A stretch of DNA of 64,000 bases, taken from contig NZ_JACBNQ010000003.1 of NCBI RefSeq assembly GCF_013403245.1, positions 62,001-126,000 on the forward strand. The letters run 5' to 3'. Position numbers and translations under genes: made by a program. Below are positions 1 through 8,843 of the stretch, one piece after another (the first letter of the stretch is position 1; each line of letters begins with the position of its first letter). This stretch comes from Sedimentibacter hydroxybenzoicus DSM 7310 (GTDB lineage: Bacteria > Bacillota > Clostridia > Tissierellales > Sedimentibacteraceae). Below the pieces are notes generated by a model. That model ran no database searches. It was not told where the DNA came from and worked only from the letters and a program-made list of their open reading frames with translations.

Positions 1-1
1 A

Positions 2-1369
2 TATGAAAATGGTAAAAGCATCAGTAAAATTAACGGCAGAACCGTACCGCTAAGTATTATAAAAGAAGCAGGCAGCTATTTAATCGATATTTACGGTCAA
101 TTTGGCCATGAAAGCTTGTTTAAAAAAGAAAATCATATTATTTTATTAGATAGCTTGATTCAAAAGGATTTAACACCGAATCTTGAAGCCTATCATAAGC
201 TTTATACGGAGTATAACAGGATAATAAAAGAAATTGAGAGCCTGCAAGGTAAATTAAGCAATAAGGATCTAAAAATTGAACAGCTTAAATTTGAAATCAA
301 TGAAATAGATGAAGCTGATTTAAATGAATTTGAAGAAGAAGATCTTTTAAAGCAAATTAAAAAACTTTCAAACATTCAGGAAATACAAAATTCATTAATT
401 GAAATTAACAGCATATTGAGCGATAACAGCTTAAACAGCGTATATAACTTACTTAATAAAGTTAAAGGTTATGATGATTCCTTATCTGATTTTCTTTCTA
501 AGCTTGATATTTTATTGGAAGAATTACAATACTTCAATTATGATTTAAGAGATTATTCGGAACGATTAGATTTTGACGGTGAAAAATTGGACATTATCGA
601 AAAAAGAATGTCTTTTATAAACCGTTTAAAAAGAAAATACGGTTTTTCAATTGAAAAAATTAAAGAGTATAGAGAATCTGCAGATAAAGAATTGGATATA
701 CTGTTAAAAGCAGAATCTAATTTAAATACTATGATTAAAGAAAAATCGGAGTATAACAAGAGGCTTGAAGAGTACTCCAATATAATTTCCGATATAAGAA
801 AAAACGCCGCTAAAATTTTAGAAGCAAAAATATTGAATGAGCTTGACGACTTAAATATGAAAAATATTGAGTTTAAGGTTGCAATAAACAGAAAAGCAAG
901 TTATTCATACGATGGTGTCGATGATGTGGAATTTTTAATTTCTACAAATGTGGGCAGTGATTTGAATTCTGTTCAAAAGGTTGTTTCCGGAGGAGAAGCT
1001 TCACGTATAATGCTTGCTTTTAAAAAGATTGTCAGTGATATAGAAAGCGCTCAAACCATGGTATTTGATGAAATTGACACCGGAATAAGCGGTAAGACGG
1101 CACAGATGGCTGGGATAAAAATGAGTTATATTTCTGCAAATCATCAGATAATTTGCGTTACACATTCTCCGCAAATTGCTTCAATTTCAAAAAATCATTT
1201 TTTAATTGAAAAAAAGATTATTAATAACAATACTTACAGCATCGTAAATAAATTAAACGAAGAAAATAAAATCTATGAAATAGCAAGATTGTTAAGCGGA
1301 ATGAAGATAACAGAAAAATCATTAAGTAATGCAAGGGATCTAATTGATTCAAGCGAGCAATTTCATTAA
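2..1369 (+). CDS. recN: DNA repair ATPase RecN (5' truncated by window edge)
   Basis: SMC-like ATPase that acts early in double-strand break repair. The frame is open from base 2 with no start, so about the last 455 residues of a roughly 560-residue protein are present; the Walker A end lies outside the window. The first visible part contains the RecN-typical IYGQFGHESL stretch, followed by a long charged coiled coil, the ABC signature VVSGGEASR near 990, Walker B VFDEIDTGISG near 1060 and the D-loop/His region VTHSPQIAS near 1160. It sits just upstream of spoIVB and spo0A, the usual order in Firmicutes. Identity is secure; only the N-terminus cannot be judged. Confidence 0.96.
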   Translation, partial: YENGKSISKINGRTVPLSIIKEAGSYLIDIYGQFGHESLFKKENHIILLDSLIQKDLTPNLEAYHKLYTEYNRIIKEIESLQGKLSNKDLKIEQLKFEINEIDEADLNEFEEEDLLKQIKKLSNIQEIQNSLIEINSILSDNSLNSVYNLLNKVKGYDDSLSDFLSKLDILLEELQYFNYDLRDYSERLDFDGEKLDIIEKRMSFINRLKRKYGFSIEKIKEYRESADKELDILLKAESNLNTMIKEKSEYNKRLEEYSNIISDIRKNAAKILEAKILNELDDLNMKNIEFKVAINRKASYSYDGVDDVEFLISTNVGSDLNSVQKVVSGGEASRIMLAFKKIVSDIESAQTMVFDEIDTGISGKTAQMAGIKMSYISANHQIICVTHSPQIASISKNHFLIEKKIINNNTYSIVNKLNEENKIYEIARLLSGMKITEKSLSNARDLIDSSEQFH

Positions 1370-1412
1370 TCTGATTTGAATTATTGTTTATACGTCATAA
1401 CATATTCTATCT

Positions 1413-1456
1413 TTTCACAAAAAAGGTTCTTGTGAAATAGAAGACATTAGTATAAT
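1413..1456 (+). promoter_or_regulatory. Hairpin followed by TATAAT, possible spoIVB promoter region
   Basis: In the recN-spoIVB gap an inverted repeat TTTCACAA (1413-1420) / TTGTGAAA (1430-1437) is followed by TATAAT at 1451-1456, about 50 bases before the spoIVB start. A TTGTGA at 1430-1435 gives a spacer of only 15, so the sigma-A reading is weak. No convincing sigma-F/G element was recognised. Confidence 0.25.
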
Positions 1457-1504
1457 ACAAACATTATATGGAGAAATTAAAGATAAAACTTGAAGGAGTG
1501 CAGA

Positions 1505-2596
1505 ATGAAAAATTTCGCTAAAAGAGTTTTATTCTTTATTTTTTTTATTGCAATTTTAGTGACAGCGATCTATTTTGGCTATGATTTAAAAACAAATCCA
1601 TATATTTTTACTAAAATAGGCGGAAACGAGGTTATAGAAACCGAAGGTAAATATATTATTCCCGGTGGTCAAACCATAGGAGTGGAATTAAAAACAAAGG
1701 GTGTATTGGTTGTAGGTTTGGCAGATATAGTTAATTCAGATGAAATATCAATATCTCCGGCTAAAATTTCCGGTATGGAAATAGGAGATAAAATATTGGC
1801 CATAGATTCTAAGAAAATAGAAACGGTCGATGATATAAAATCATATACCAATGACAATGGCATTAAGGATTACAGCTTTACGGTGGAAAGAGACGGAAAT
1901 ATTATTAGTTTTAATATAGCTCCGACAAAAACCCTGGGAAGTGACGATATTAAGTTCGGATTCTGGGCAAGAGAAAATATAGCCGGAATAGGTACAATTA
2001 CATTTGTGGACCCGAAAACCGGAAAATTCAGTGCAATTGGTCACGGTATTTCAGACTCAGAGACCGGAACATTGGTTGATATAGAAACCGGCAGAATTTC
2101 AAGGGCAAACATCACTAATATCAAGCTTGGCAAAAAGGGAGAGCCGGGAGAAATAATAGGTTATATTCTTAATGACGGAAATATACTTGGCACGGTAGAA
2201 AACAATACCAATTTTGGAATTTACGGTAATATTAACAAAGAAAGCCTGGGATTTTTCAGCAAAAATCTTATAGAAATAGGAAAAAAGGAAGAAATACGAT
2301 TAGGGCCGGCTCAAATATATTCATGTGTAAATAATGAAATCAAGATATATGATGTGGAAATAACCAAGGTGTTTTATCAAAATAAGCCCGATGAAAAAAG
2401 TTTCGTTATAAAAATTACGGACTATGAGCTATTAGGATTAACAAACGGAATAATACAAGGAATGAGCGGTTGTCCGGTCATTCAAAACAATAAAATTGTT
2501 GGTGCCGTGACTCATGTATTTATGAATGATCCGACAAAAGGATATGGTATATATATCGAATGGATATTAGATGAAGTATACGGAGATAATCAATAA
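1505..2596 (+). CDS. spoIVB: SpoIVB peptidase (stage IV sporulation protein B)
   Basis: Serine peptidase of family S55 that is secreted from the forespore and triggers pro-sigma-K processing in the mother cell. The 363-residue product has an N-terminal membrane anchor (residues about 7-27), a PDZ domain (about 60-135) and the S55 domain with catalytic His in GHGISD (about residue 180) and Ser in GMSGCP (about 321). The start chosen is the ATG at 1505, because the ribosome site GGAG (1494-1497) lies just before it; an upstream in-frame TTG at 1490 would place that site inside the gene. spo0A follows, the classical Bacillus/Clostridium arrangement. Confidence 0.96.
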   Translation: MKNFAKRVLFFIFFIAILVTAIYFGYDLKTNPYIFTKIGGNEVIETEGKYIIPGGQTIGVELKTKGVLVVGLADIVNSDEISISPAKISGMEIGDKILAIDSKKIETVDDIKSYTNDNGIKDYSFTVERDGNIISFNIAPTKTLGSDDIKFGFWARENIAGIGTITFVDPKTGKFSAIGHGISDSETGTLVDIETGRISRANITNIKLGKKGEPGEIIGYILNDGNILGTVENNTNFGIYGNINKESLGFFSKNLIEIGKKEEIRLGPAQIYSCVNNEIKIYDVEITKVFYQNKPDEKSFVIKITDYELLGLTNGIIQGMSGCPVIQNNKIVGAVTHVFMNDPTKGYGIYIEWILDEVYGDNQ

Positions 2597-2602
2597 AATT
2601 AT

Positions 2603-2640
2603 GTCATCTTAGAATTTTAACTCTAAGGTGACTTTTTTTT
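2603..2640 (+). terminator. Intrinsic terminator after spoIVB
   Basis: GTCATCTTAGA (2603-2613) pairs with TCTAAGGTGAC (2622-2632, one G-T pair), followed by eight T residues. It separates spoIVB from spo0A, which therefore has its own promoter. Confidence 0.9.
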
Positions 2641-2769
2641 AGTATAAAATTGTAAAAGCATCATATATATATAAATAATACAAAAATAAAAAATTTTTTT
2701 ATATAAAAAAAGGGATTTTTGTTATATGTGCGTATTATATTTATAGTGAATATATTAGGGGGTATTATT

Positions 2770-3564
2770 ATGCAGAAAAAAGTAAAAATTGTAATTGCTG
2801 ATGACAACAAGGAATTTAGGTTAATTTTAAAAGATTTTTTAGTAAGTAAAAGTATATTTGACGTAGTAGATATGGCAGATGATGGTTTAAAAGCATTAGA
2901 TGCTGTAGAAAAACACGAACCTGATATACTTATACTGGATATTATCATGCCTCATTTAGATGGATTGGGAGTAATAGAGAAGCTACATAAAAAAGAATTG
3001 AAAAAATTCCCGAAGGTTATCATATTATCTGCAGTAGGACATGATAAGGTTACACAAAGAGCAATTAACATGGGGGTTGATTATTATATAGTAAAACCAT
3101 TTAATTTTGAGTCGTTTTCAGAAAGATTATTACAAATTTCCGAATTAGAATCATCAAGAATACAAAATAAAAACAAAGAAACTGTATATAACGAAAAAGC
3201 TAACACTGAATTATCTCTTGAAGTTAAAATAACAGATATACTCCATGAGGTTGGAGTACCTGCTCATATTAAAGGGTACCAATATTTGAGAACATCGATT
3301 ATAGACGTTGTTAATAATATAGAAATTTTAGGTGCTATAACTAAAGAGTTATATCCGATGATAGCATCTAAATACAATACTACTCCAAGCAGAGTGGAAA
3401 GAGCCATCAGGCATGCGATAGAAGTGGCATGGACAAGAGGTAAAATTGAAACTATCAACAACATTTTTGGATATACAATACATAATAATAAAGGTAAACC
3501 TACAAATTCAGAATTTATTGCTATGATAGCCGATAAACTTCGCTTAGAACAAAAGGTATCATAA
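2770..3564 (+). CDS. spo0A: Sporulation master regulator Spo0A
   Basis: Response regulator that, when phosphorylated, starts sporulation. The 264-residue product has a CheY-like receiver (residues about 5-125) with acidic pocket ADDN, phosphoacceptor Asp57 in [12 protein letters not shown] and Lys in YIVKPF, a short linker, and the Spo0A-specific DNA-binding domain with conserved [14 protein letters not shown] and FGYTI near the C-terminus. The ATG at 2770 is chosen because GGGGG at 2757-2761 precedes it at good spacing; longer in-frame starts upstream lack a site and would extend beyond the family length (267 residues in B. subtilis). Confidence 0.98.
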   Translation: MQKKVKIVIADDNKEFRLILKDFLVSKSIFDVVDMADDGLKALDAVEKHEPDILILDIIMPHLDGLGVIEKLHKKELKKFPKVIILSAVGHDKVTQRAINMGVDYYIVKPFNFESFSERLLQISELESSRIQNKNKETVYNEKANTELSLEVKITDILHEVGVPAHIKGYQYLRTSIIDVVNNIEILGAITKELYPMIASKYNTTPSRVERAIRHAIEVAWTRGKIETINNIFGYTIHNNKGKPTNSEFIAMIADKLRLEQKVS

Positions 3565-3610
3565 ATTTATTTAATATTTCGATTCTATGGGGTGTTCCAT
3601 AAACAGTTTC

Positions 3611-3714
3611 ATTCACCAATTTATCTGCTCCTTTCGTCGCATAAATTGGGAATTCAGTGTATTTGACCTACCGCCATTTTTCTCTCCCTTCGGTCGTAAA
3701 AATGGGGTTAGGGC
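3611..3714 (-). repeat. Structured two-hairpin repeat, copy 1
   Basis: Read on the minus strand it has the family order: CCCTAACCCC, a stem CCATTTTT/AAAAATGG, GGTAGGTCA, then a second stem CCAATTTAT/ATAAATTGG ending in TGAAT. The loops are ACGACCGAAGGGAGAG and GCGACGAAAGGAGCAG, close to each other. The same architecture occurs at 34776-34884 and 37889-37993 with different stem bases that still pair. It lies between spo0A and nudF and is not coding. Confidence 0.8.
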
Positions 3715-3814
3715 ATAAATAAGCTTGACAAAAACATTTATTATTATTACAATAAGCACGATAATAAATAATTTTGCAAATAAGATAAAATTGCAAGAAT
3801 TACAGGAGGCAATT

Positions 3815-4339
3815 TTGAATACTGAAATAACTGTAAAAAGTGAAAAAATATTTGAAGGTAAGATAATAAATTTAAGAGTAGATACAGTTGAGCTTGATAA
3901 ACAAAAATATACAAAGCGTGAAATAGTAGAGCATAGAAACGCAGTTGCCGTTGTAGCCATAAATGAGGATAAAGAAATACTATTGGTTAAACAATTCAGG
4001 AAAGCTGTTGAGGATTTTTTGTTTGAACTTCCCGCAGGTATATTGAATATAGCTGAAGTACCCGTTGAAGGTGCCTTGCGAGAATTAAAAGAAGAAACCG
4101 GATACGAAGCAAAAAAAATCAAACAAATTTGTGAGTTTTATTCTTCGCCAGGCTTTACAAATGAAAAAATTTATTTGTTCAAAGCTGAAGATTTATCGTT
4201 CGCATCTACTAAATTAGATGAAGATGAATGCATTGAAACAATTACAATAACTAAAGAAGAAGCAAAAAAAATGTTAGAAACAGGCAGAATATCAGACAGC
4301 AAGACCATCATAGGTATTCTTCACTGGATAAATTCATAA
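3815..4339 (+). CDS. nudF: NUDIX hydrolase, ADP-ribose pyrophosphatase type
   Basis: Hydrolyses nucleoside diphosphate derivatives, most likely ADP-ribose to AMP and ribose phosphate. The 174-residue protein contains a complete NUDIX box, G-x5-E-x7-REL-x-EE-x-GY (GILNIAE ... RELKEETGY), and the N-terminal VEHRNAVAVVA/LVKQFR region of the NudF group. The TTG at 3815 is taken as the start because AGGAGG (3804-3809) lies five bases upstream; the longer open frame back to 3725 would put that site inside the gene. Its place before spoIIM, xerD and deoB matches the conserved Firmicute order. Confidence 0.9.
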   Translation: MNTEITVKSEKIFEGKIINLRVDTVELDKQKYTKREIVEHRNAVAVVAINEDKEILLVKQFRKAVEDFLFELPAGILNIAEVPVEGALRELKEETGYEAKKIKQICEFYSSPGFTNEKIYLFKAEDLSFASTKLDEDECIETITITKEEAKKMLETGRISDSKTIIGILHWINS

Positions 4340-4351
4340 ATTTTATTAATT

Positions 4352-4400
4352 AAACCTCTTGAACAAGCATATATTGTATAAAGCTTTCAGGAGGTTTTTT
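4352..4400 (+). terminator. nudF terminator whose 3' arm contains the spoIIM ribosome site
   Basis: AAACCTCTTGAACAAGC (4352-4368) pairs with GCTTTCAGGAGGTTT (4383-4397) with one bulge and one G-T pair, then a run of T. The 3' arm includes AGGAGG, seven bases before the spoIIM ATG. Any read-through transcript would therefore hide the spoIIM Shine-Dalgarno site in the hairpin. Confidence 0.75.
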
Positions 4401-4401
4401 T

Positions 4402-4983
4402 ATGAACAATACACTAAAGAAATTAATTTCGTCGGAGAACAAAAGATTTATATTTTTGCTGGCTATATTTATTTTAGCTCTTATACTTTCTTCATTTGTA
4501 TATATAGTAACGGGACAAGGCAATATTACACATATAAATTACGAAAGTATAAGTATGATGAATGTAAGAGATATCTTTATAGTTACTATAAAAAGGAATC
4601 TAATTTATTTCATAGCCATAATCTTATTAACTGTAATAGGACAAAGTAAAATAATCAACGGGTTATTTGGATTGATTTCCGTATATTTCGGTTTATCAAT
4701 TATATATTTAATCAGAACATTAAAAATGGATGTAGTATACTTTGTACTTACATTTACTGATTACTTTATATTTTTTCCACTTCTCTTTTATTTTACATTT
4801 ATTTCAAGCACTATATCCAAATATACAAAAAGGACAAAAAATTTAGAGCAAATTACTCGTAAATTTGATATAATTATACGTAGCTATATTAAATTATCAT
4901 TAATATATCTTTTGATTGTAACTGTGTACAGTATAGGTTATAGTTATTATATACTAATATTAAGCAGATTGTTGGTGAGATAA
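4402..4983 (+). CDS. spoIIM: SpoIIM-like membrane protein
   Basis: SpoIIM is part of the SpoIID/M/P machinery that drives peptidoglycan degradation and engulfment during sporulation. The 193-residue product has about five hydrophobic segments (residues near 17-37, 67-85, 88-105, 112-135 and 160-190), the usual size and topology for the family (about 210 residues). Sequence conservation visible by eye is low; the call leans on topology plus the position between nudF and xerD, exactly where spoIIM lies in Bacillus and many Clostridia. The start follows AGGAGG directly. The stop overlaps the xerD start as TAATG. Confidence 0.75.
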   Translation: MNNTLKKLISSENKRFIFLLAIFILALILSSFVYIVTGQGNITHINYESISMMNVRDIFIVTIKRNLIYFIAIILLTVIGQSKIINGLFGLISVYFGLSIIYLIRTLKMDVVYFVLTFTDYFIFFPLLFYFTFISSTISKYTKRTKNLEQITRKFDIIIRSYIKLSLIYLLIVTVYSIGYSYYILILSRLLVR

Positions 4984-5858
4984 TGGATAAAAATATTGAA
5001 AATTATAAAGTATATCTTAATTCAAAAAAATTAAGTGTTAATACCGTTTCTTCATACATTTATGACATAAACAGCTTTGGTAATTACATAGAGCAGGATT
5101 ACAACATAAATATAACTAATACAAAAAAAGCACATATATTAACATACCTTGTTAATCTTCAAAAATCAGGGAAAAGCTCTTCTACCATAGCAAGAACCAT
5201 ATCATCCTTGAAGAATTTTTTTGAATTCTTAAAAAGAGACAAGCTTATTACCGACAACCCTGCCATCAGCATTCACAGCCCAAAGCAAATCAAGAAAACA
5301 CCTTCGGTTTTAACCGAGCAGGAAGTCAATTTATTATTGGAGCTGCCGGACATTGATTCCTTTAAGGGTGCAAGGGACAGCGCAATACTTGAACTCTTAT
5401 ATTCATCAGGAATTAAGGTTACAGAGCTTATTAACATTAAAATAAATGATATAAATTTAAATGCCAATATTATAAACATTGAGGGAGACAAAAGGCGAAT
5501 ACTGCCATTAAGCCAATATTCAAGAAATGCAATCAATAATTATATAGATAATTTCAGACATAAAAGGTGCAGCATTGAAAATGAATTTTTATTTGCCAAT
5601 ATAACCGGTGAGCCGATTTCAAGGCAGGGTATCTGGAAAATGCTTAAATATTACGAGAAGAAATTGAATCTGAGCAAGGAATTGTCTCCGCAAATACTCA
5701 GAAATTCTTTTGCTGTGCATCTGTTGTCCCACGGAGCAGATTTAGGAACCATACAGGAGCTTATGGGATTAAACAGCATAGCGGCAGCCCAAAACTATTT
5801 AAGCAGTGTAGAATTTAAATCACTGGAAGTGTTTAAAAAGGCATTCCCGAGAGTATAA
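4983..5858 (+). CDS. xerD: XerD-family tyrosine recombinase with degenerate active site
   Basis: Chromosome dimer resolution recombinase by position and fold: a SAM-like N-terminal domain (about 1-90) and a tyrosine-recombinase catalytic domain (about 110-291). Several catalytic positions are changed. The first Arg (usual GLRVSEL) is Lys145 in GIKVTELI; the His of HxxR is Gln237 in SPQILRNSF; the His of LLGH is Leu263 in ELMGLNSI; and the GKGNKER hairpin is shortened to GDKRR. Arg240 and Tyr272 remain. The frame is intact and translationally coupled to spoIIM, so it is probably expressed but may not cut DNA. A second recombinase at 53397-54362 has the full set. Confidence 0.85.
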   Translation: MDKNIENYKVYLNSKKLSVNTVSSYIYDINSFGNYIEQDYNINITNTKKAHILTYLVNLQKSGKSSSTIARTISSLKNFFEFLKRDKLITDNPAISIHSPKQIKKTPSVLTEQEVNLLLELPDIDSFKGARDSAILELLYSSGIKVTELINIKINDINLNANIINIEGDKRRILPLSQYSRNAINNYIDNFRHKRCSIENEFLFANITGEPISRQGIWKMLKYYEKKLNLSKELSPQILRNSFAVHLLSHGADLGTIQELMGLNSIAAAQNYLSSVEFKSLEVFKKAFPRV

Positions 5859-5944
5859 TAACAGTAGAGAGAGCAATTGTTCAGCCATTGATTAGCGATG
5901 GGTGGATAATTGTTTATTAGACTAAATGATGAGGAGATATGATT

Positions 5945-7117
5945 ATGATAAATAGAGCAGTATTGATAGTACTTGACAGTGTGGGAGCCGGTGAGCTTCC
6001 CGATGCGGCCGACTATGGTGATGTAGGCAGCAATACACTAAAAAATATATACAAAAATAAAAATAATTTTTCGCTTCCTAACTTAGAAAATTTAGGGCTG
6101 TTAAATATTGATGGTTTTGAAGATATTAAAAAAAATGATTCATATATCGGCTCAATAGCTAAATGTAATGAGCAATCAAAGGGAAAGGATACCACCACAG
6201 GTCATTGGGAAATCAGCGGTATAATTTTGGATAAACCATTTCCCACATATCCTGATGGCTTCCCGGATGATTTAATTAAAGAATTTGAAAAGAGAGTTGG
6301 AAGAAAAACTATAGGCAATTGTGTGGCTTCCGGAACGGAGATAATCAAAGAGCTTGGCAAGGAACATGTTGAGACAGGCAGTTTAATAGTATATACCTCT
6401 GCAGACAGTGTATTTCAGATTGCAGCACATGAAGAAGTAGTACCTCTTGATGAATTATATAATATTTGTAAAATTGCAAGGGAGCTGCTTCAGGGAGAAC
6501 ACAGTGTAGGCAGAGTTATAGCGAGACCTTTCATTGGAACAGAAGGCAATTATACGAGAACAGGGAACCGAAGAGATTTTTCTTTGCTTCCTCCAAGTGA
6601 CACGATGCTTGACTATGTAAAGAACAGCGATATGGATGTCTTTGCAATCGGAAAAATCGAAGACATATTTGTAAACAAAGGAATAACAAGATCAAACCAT
6701 ACTCATAACAACGAAGAAGGCATAGAAGCAACCATAGAAACGATTAAAGAGGATTTCAAGGGCTTGATATTCACCAATCTTGTCGATTTTGATATGATTT
6801 ACGGTCACAGAAACAATATTGACGGCTATGCTGGCGCATTAAAATATTTTGATGATAAGCTTCCTGAAATAATTGAAAGTCTAAAGAATGATGATATCCT
6901 CATTATAACTGCTGACCACGGATGTGATCCTACAACAAAAAGCACGGATCATTCAAGAGAATATATTCCGTTATTATTTTACGGAAAAAATATAAAGGAA
7001 AACAATAATTTAGGGATTCTTGATTCTTTTGCAGATATAGGCAAAACAATACTCGAATTGCTGAGAATAGATAATAAAATTGCCGGAAACAGTGTAGCGG
7101 GAAATATATTGAGGTAA
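5945..7117 (+). CDS. deoB: Phosphopentomutase DeoB
   Basis: Interconverts ribose or deoxyribose 1-phosphate and 5-phosphate in nucleoside salvage; an alkaline-phosphatase-superfamily Mn enzyme. The 390-residue product starts with the family N-terminus ([14 protein letters not shown]), contains the phospho-acceptor Thr region [14 protein letters not shown], the metal-binding DFDMIYGHR and [10 protein letters not shown] plus [11 protein letters not shown]. The ATG at 5945 is preferred over 5939, because GAGGAG at 5931-5936 is then eight bases upstream. A 15-bp imperfect hairpin (about 5879-5913) lies in the leader between xerD and deoB. Confidence 0.96.
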   Translation: MINRAVLIVLDSVGAGELPDAADYGDVGSNTLKNIYKNKNNFSLPNLENLGLLNIDGFEDIKKNDSYIGSIAKCNEQSKGKDTTTGHWEISGIILDKPFPTYPDGFPDDLIKEFEKRVGRKTIGNCVASGTEIIKELGKEHVETGSLIVYTSADSVFQIAAHEEVVPLDELYNICKIARELLQGEHSVGRVIARPFIGTEGNYTRTGNRRDFSLLPPSDTMLDYVKNSDMDVFAIGKIEDIFVNKGITRSNHTHNNEEGIEATIETIKEDFKGLIFTNLVDFDMIYGHRNNIDGYAGALKYFDDKLPEIIESLKNDDILIITADHGCDPTTKSTDHSREYIPLLFYGKNIKENNNLGILDSFADIGKTILELLRIDNKIAGNSVAGNILR

Positions 7118-7220
7118 TTATCCGGGTAATAGCCAAAATATATATTTATTCGACAAAATGTAATTATTTGCGAATAGTTGTGTTTATGTAGTTAGCGGCA
7201 GTTTTTGTTCTTCATTAAAG

Positions 7221-7266
7221 AATAGCATAAATCGGTGTATATAGAACAGGGCTGATTTATGCTATT
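7221..7266. repeat. 13-bp perfect inverted repeat downstream of deoB
   Basis: AATAGCATAAATC (7221-7233) is repeated inverted as GATTTATGCTATT (7254-7266) around a 20-base loop. It lies between deoB and the convergent gene fragment at 7288 and may end transcription from either side, although neither flank has a strong T run. The remainder of 7118-7420 holds no intact gene. Confidence 0.6.
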
Positions 7267-7287
7267 AATATATATTAGGCATAGGTA

Positions 7288-7401
7288 TTAAAAATATTCT
7301 TCTTTTATCTTTGCTACTATTTTTTTCATCCTGCCTATTGCCTGTTTACTTACTTTGATTATCTGCGCAGTTTCAGTATCAGAATAGTCATAAATAAAAA
7401 T
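7288..7401 (-). pseudogene. Remnant of a sigma-factor region 4 / helix-turn-helix protein
   Basis: The minus strand reads 37 codons without an ATG, GTG or TTG that would fit, ending at TAA (7288-7290): DYSDTETAQIIKVSKQAIG then RMKKIVAKIKEEYF. The pattern of an acidic residue, ETA-x-II-x-VS and a recognition helix is typical of sigma region 4.2 or small conjugative-element regulators. An in-frame TAG at 7402-7404 closes the frame upstream, so only the C-terminal end is left. It could be chance, but the amino acid pattern is unusually protein-like for AT-rich noncoding DNA. Confidence 0.4.
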
Positions 7402-7420
7402 CTATGCGGGAGGAATTGTG

Positions 7421-8800
7421 TTGAAGAACAAAAAGATTATTATTATATTTATATTCGTATTAATCATATCGGGGTGTAGCAACAAGGATATAAAGAACAA
7501 CGAAAATGGAATACCTGACAAAAATCTATATAATGCACTACTGGCTATTTCCGGAAATGACGCATTGTTTAGAGATGATTTTGTTGGAGAGACAGAACTT
7601 AATCTTTGGAATCTAAACATATCTACCATAGAAGGTTTGGATAAGCTGAATCTGTCTGATGTAAAAAAGCTGAACTTAGGTGAAAACAATATTGTTTCAA
7701 TTAACTCCAAATCTCTTGAAGGTCTTAGAAATCTGGAAAAATTAGAACTAAACCATAACAATATGGAGAAAATCAGTATCAAAAATCTAAATAAATTAAA
7801 GGAACTTGATTTATCCGGAAGTAATTTTAAAAATCCGGATGACATGCAAATACAAAATTTAAATTCACTTGAAGAGCTGTTGATAGATGGAGCCTTATAC
7901 TTTGAACTTGACAAAGGATTATTTGAAGGACTTGTCAGCTTAAAATATATACGTTTAACCAACAACGAAATAAAAAGTATAAAAAACAATACATTTGATG
8001 GATTGATCAAGCTTGAAAGAATTACTGCACATACCAGCAAAATAAGTACCATAGAGCCTTATGCTTTCGCGGGTGCCGTTTCTTTAAATGAATTGGAACT
8101 GTCAGACAATCAGCTAAAAACTTTTAATGTGTCAGATATTCCCAATCTTAAAAATCTTGGTTTAGCATCCAATTCACTACGTTCATTGCAAAACATCAGC
8201 TTTACCAGCTTTCCTGATATTCAGGAGTTGAATTTGAGTAATAACGGTATTGCTCATATTGATAAAACTGATTTTAAAAATGCAACAGGCTTGAAAATAC
8301 TCACACTTGAAAGAAATCTTCTGTACGAGCTGCCGAGTGACGCTTTTTTATATTTAAACAGCTTGGAGCAGCTGTCTATCGGAAGAAATAAGATAGCAGA
8401 ATTGCCAACCGGCATATTTTCAAAACTTAGCAGCCTGAAGCGCCTGTATCTTCATGAAAACAAGCTGACTCAATTCTCAAATGAATATATTGAAGGACTT
8501 GAAAATCTCGTATATTTGGATCTTTTTTTCAATGAAATTGAATATATTGATGATAACACGTTTAAGAGAATGGAGAATCTGCAATACCTTAACATAAGAA
8601 AAAACAAGCTGACATCACTCCCTTCGCTGAAAAACCTGATAAATCTTAAATCAGAAGACTTTCATAACGGAGATTACTATATGACAACAACGTTCATAGA
8701 AAATCAACTAACTAAAGATGATTTTATAAGCAACCTGCCTGAGCAGTTACTGTCGGATGAAAAGTGGCTTGAACCTGAGATAAGGCTCCAAAGCAATTAA
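7421..8800 (+). CDS. Leucine-rich-repeat lipoprotein
   Basis: The N-terminus has a lysine-rich start, a hydrophobic core and the lipobox IISGC, so it is probably a lipid-anchored exported protein. After about 50 residues the rest of the 459-residue product is made of some 14 leucine-rich repeats of about 24 residues (for example LRNLEKLELNHNNMEKIS, FKRMENLQYLNIRKNKL). Such repeats usually bind proteins; no enzymatic domain is seen. The TTG at 7421 lies seven bases after GGGAGG; the GTG at 7418 is a possible alternative. It stands alone, convergent with a C39-like gene, after a gap that contains a regulator remnant. Confidence 0.85.
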   Translation: MKNKKIIIIFIFVLIISGCSNKDIKNNENGIPDKNLYNALLAISGNDALFRDDFVGETELNLWNLNISTIEGLDKLNLSDVKKLNLGENNIVSINSKSLEGLRNLEKLELNHNNMEKISIKNLNKLKELDLSGSNFKNPDDMQIQNLNSLEELLIDGALYFELDKGLFEGLVSLKYIRLTNNEIKSIKNNTFDGLIKLERITAHTSKISTIEPYAFAGAVSLNELELSDNQLKTFNVSDIPNLKNLGLASNSLRSLQNISFTSFPDIQELNLSNNGIAHIDKTDFKNATGLKILTLERNLLYELPSDAFLYLNSLEQLSIGRNKIAELPTGIFSKLSSLKRLYLHENKLTQFSNEYIEGLENLVYLDLFFNEIEYIDDNTFKRMENLQYLNIRKNKLTSLPSLKNLINLKSEDFHNGDYYMTTTFIENQLTKDDFISNLPEQLLSDEKWLEPEIRLQSN

Positions 8801-8834
8801 GAAATATACGGCTATCTTAGCAGCCGTATATTTC
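8801..8834. terminator. Hairpin between convergent genes
   Basis: GAAATATACGGCT (8801-8813) pairs perfectly with AGCCGTATATTTC (8822-8834). It lies between the stops of the LRR gene and the minus-strand C39-like gene. There is no long T run on either side, so its efficiency is uncertain. Confidence 0.6.
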
Positions 8835-8843
8835 TACCTTCTC

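Noticed and set aside
7149-7157. TTCGACAAA, which on the minus strand reads like a Spo0A box (TTTGTCGAA).
   Set aside because: A single seven-to-nine-base match in AT-rich DNA about 270 bases from the next gene start; expected by chance in a genome of this composition.
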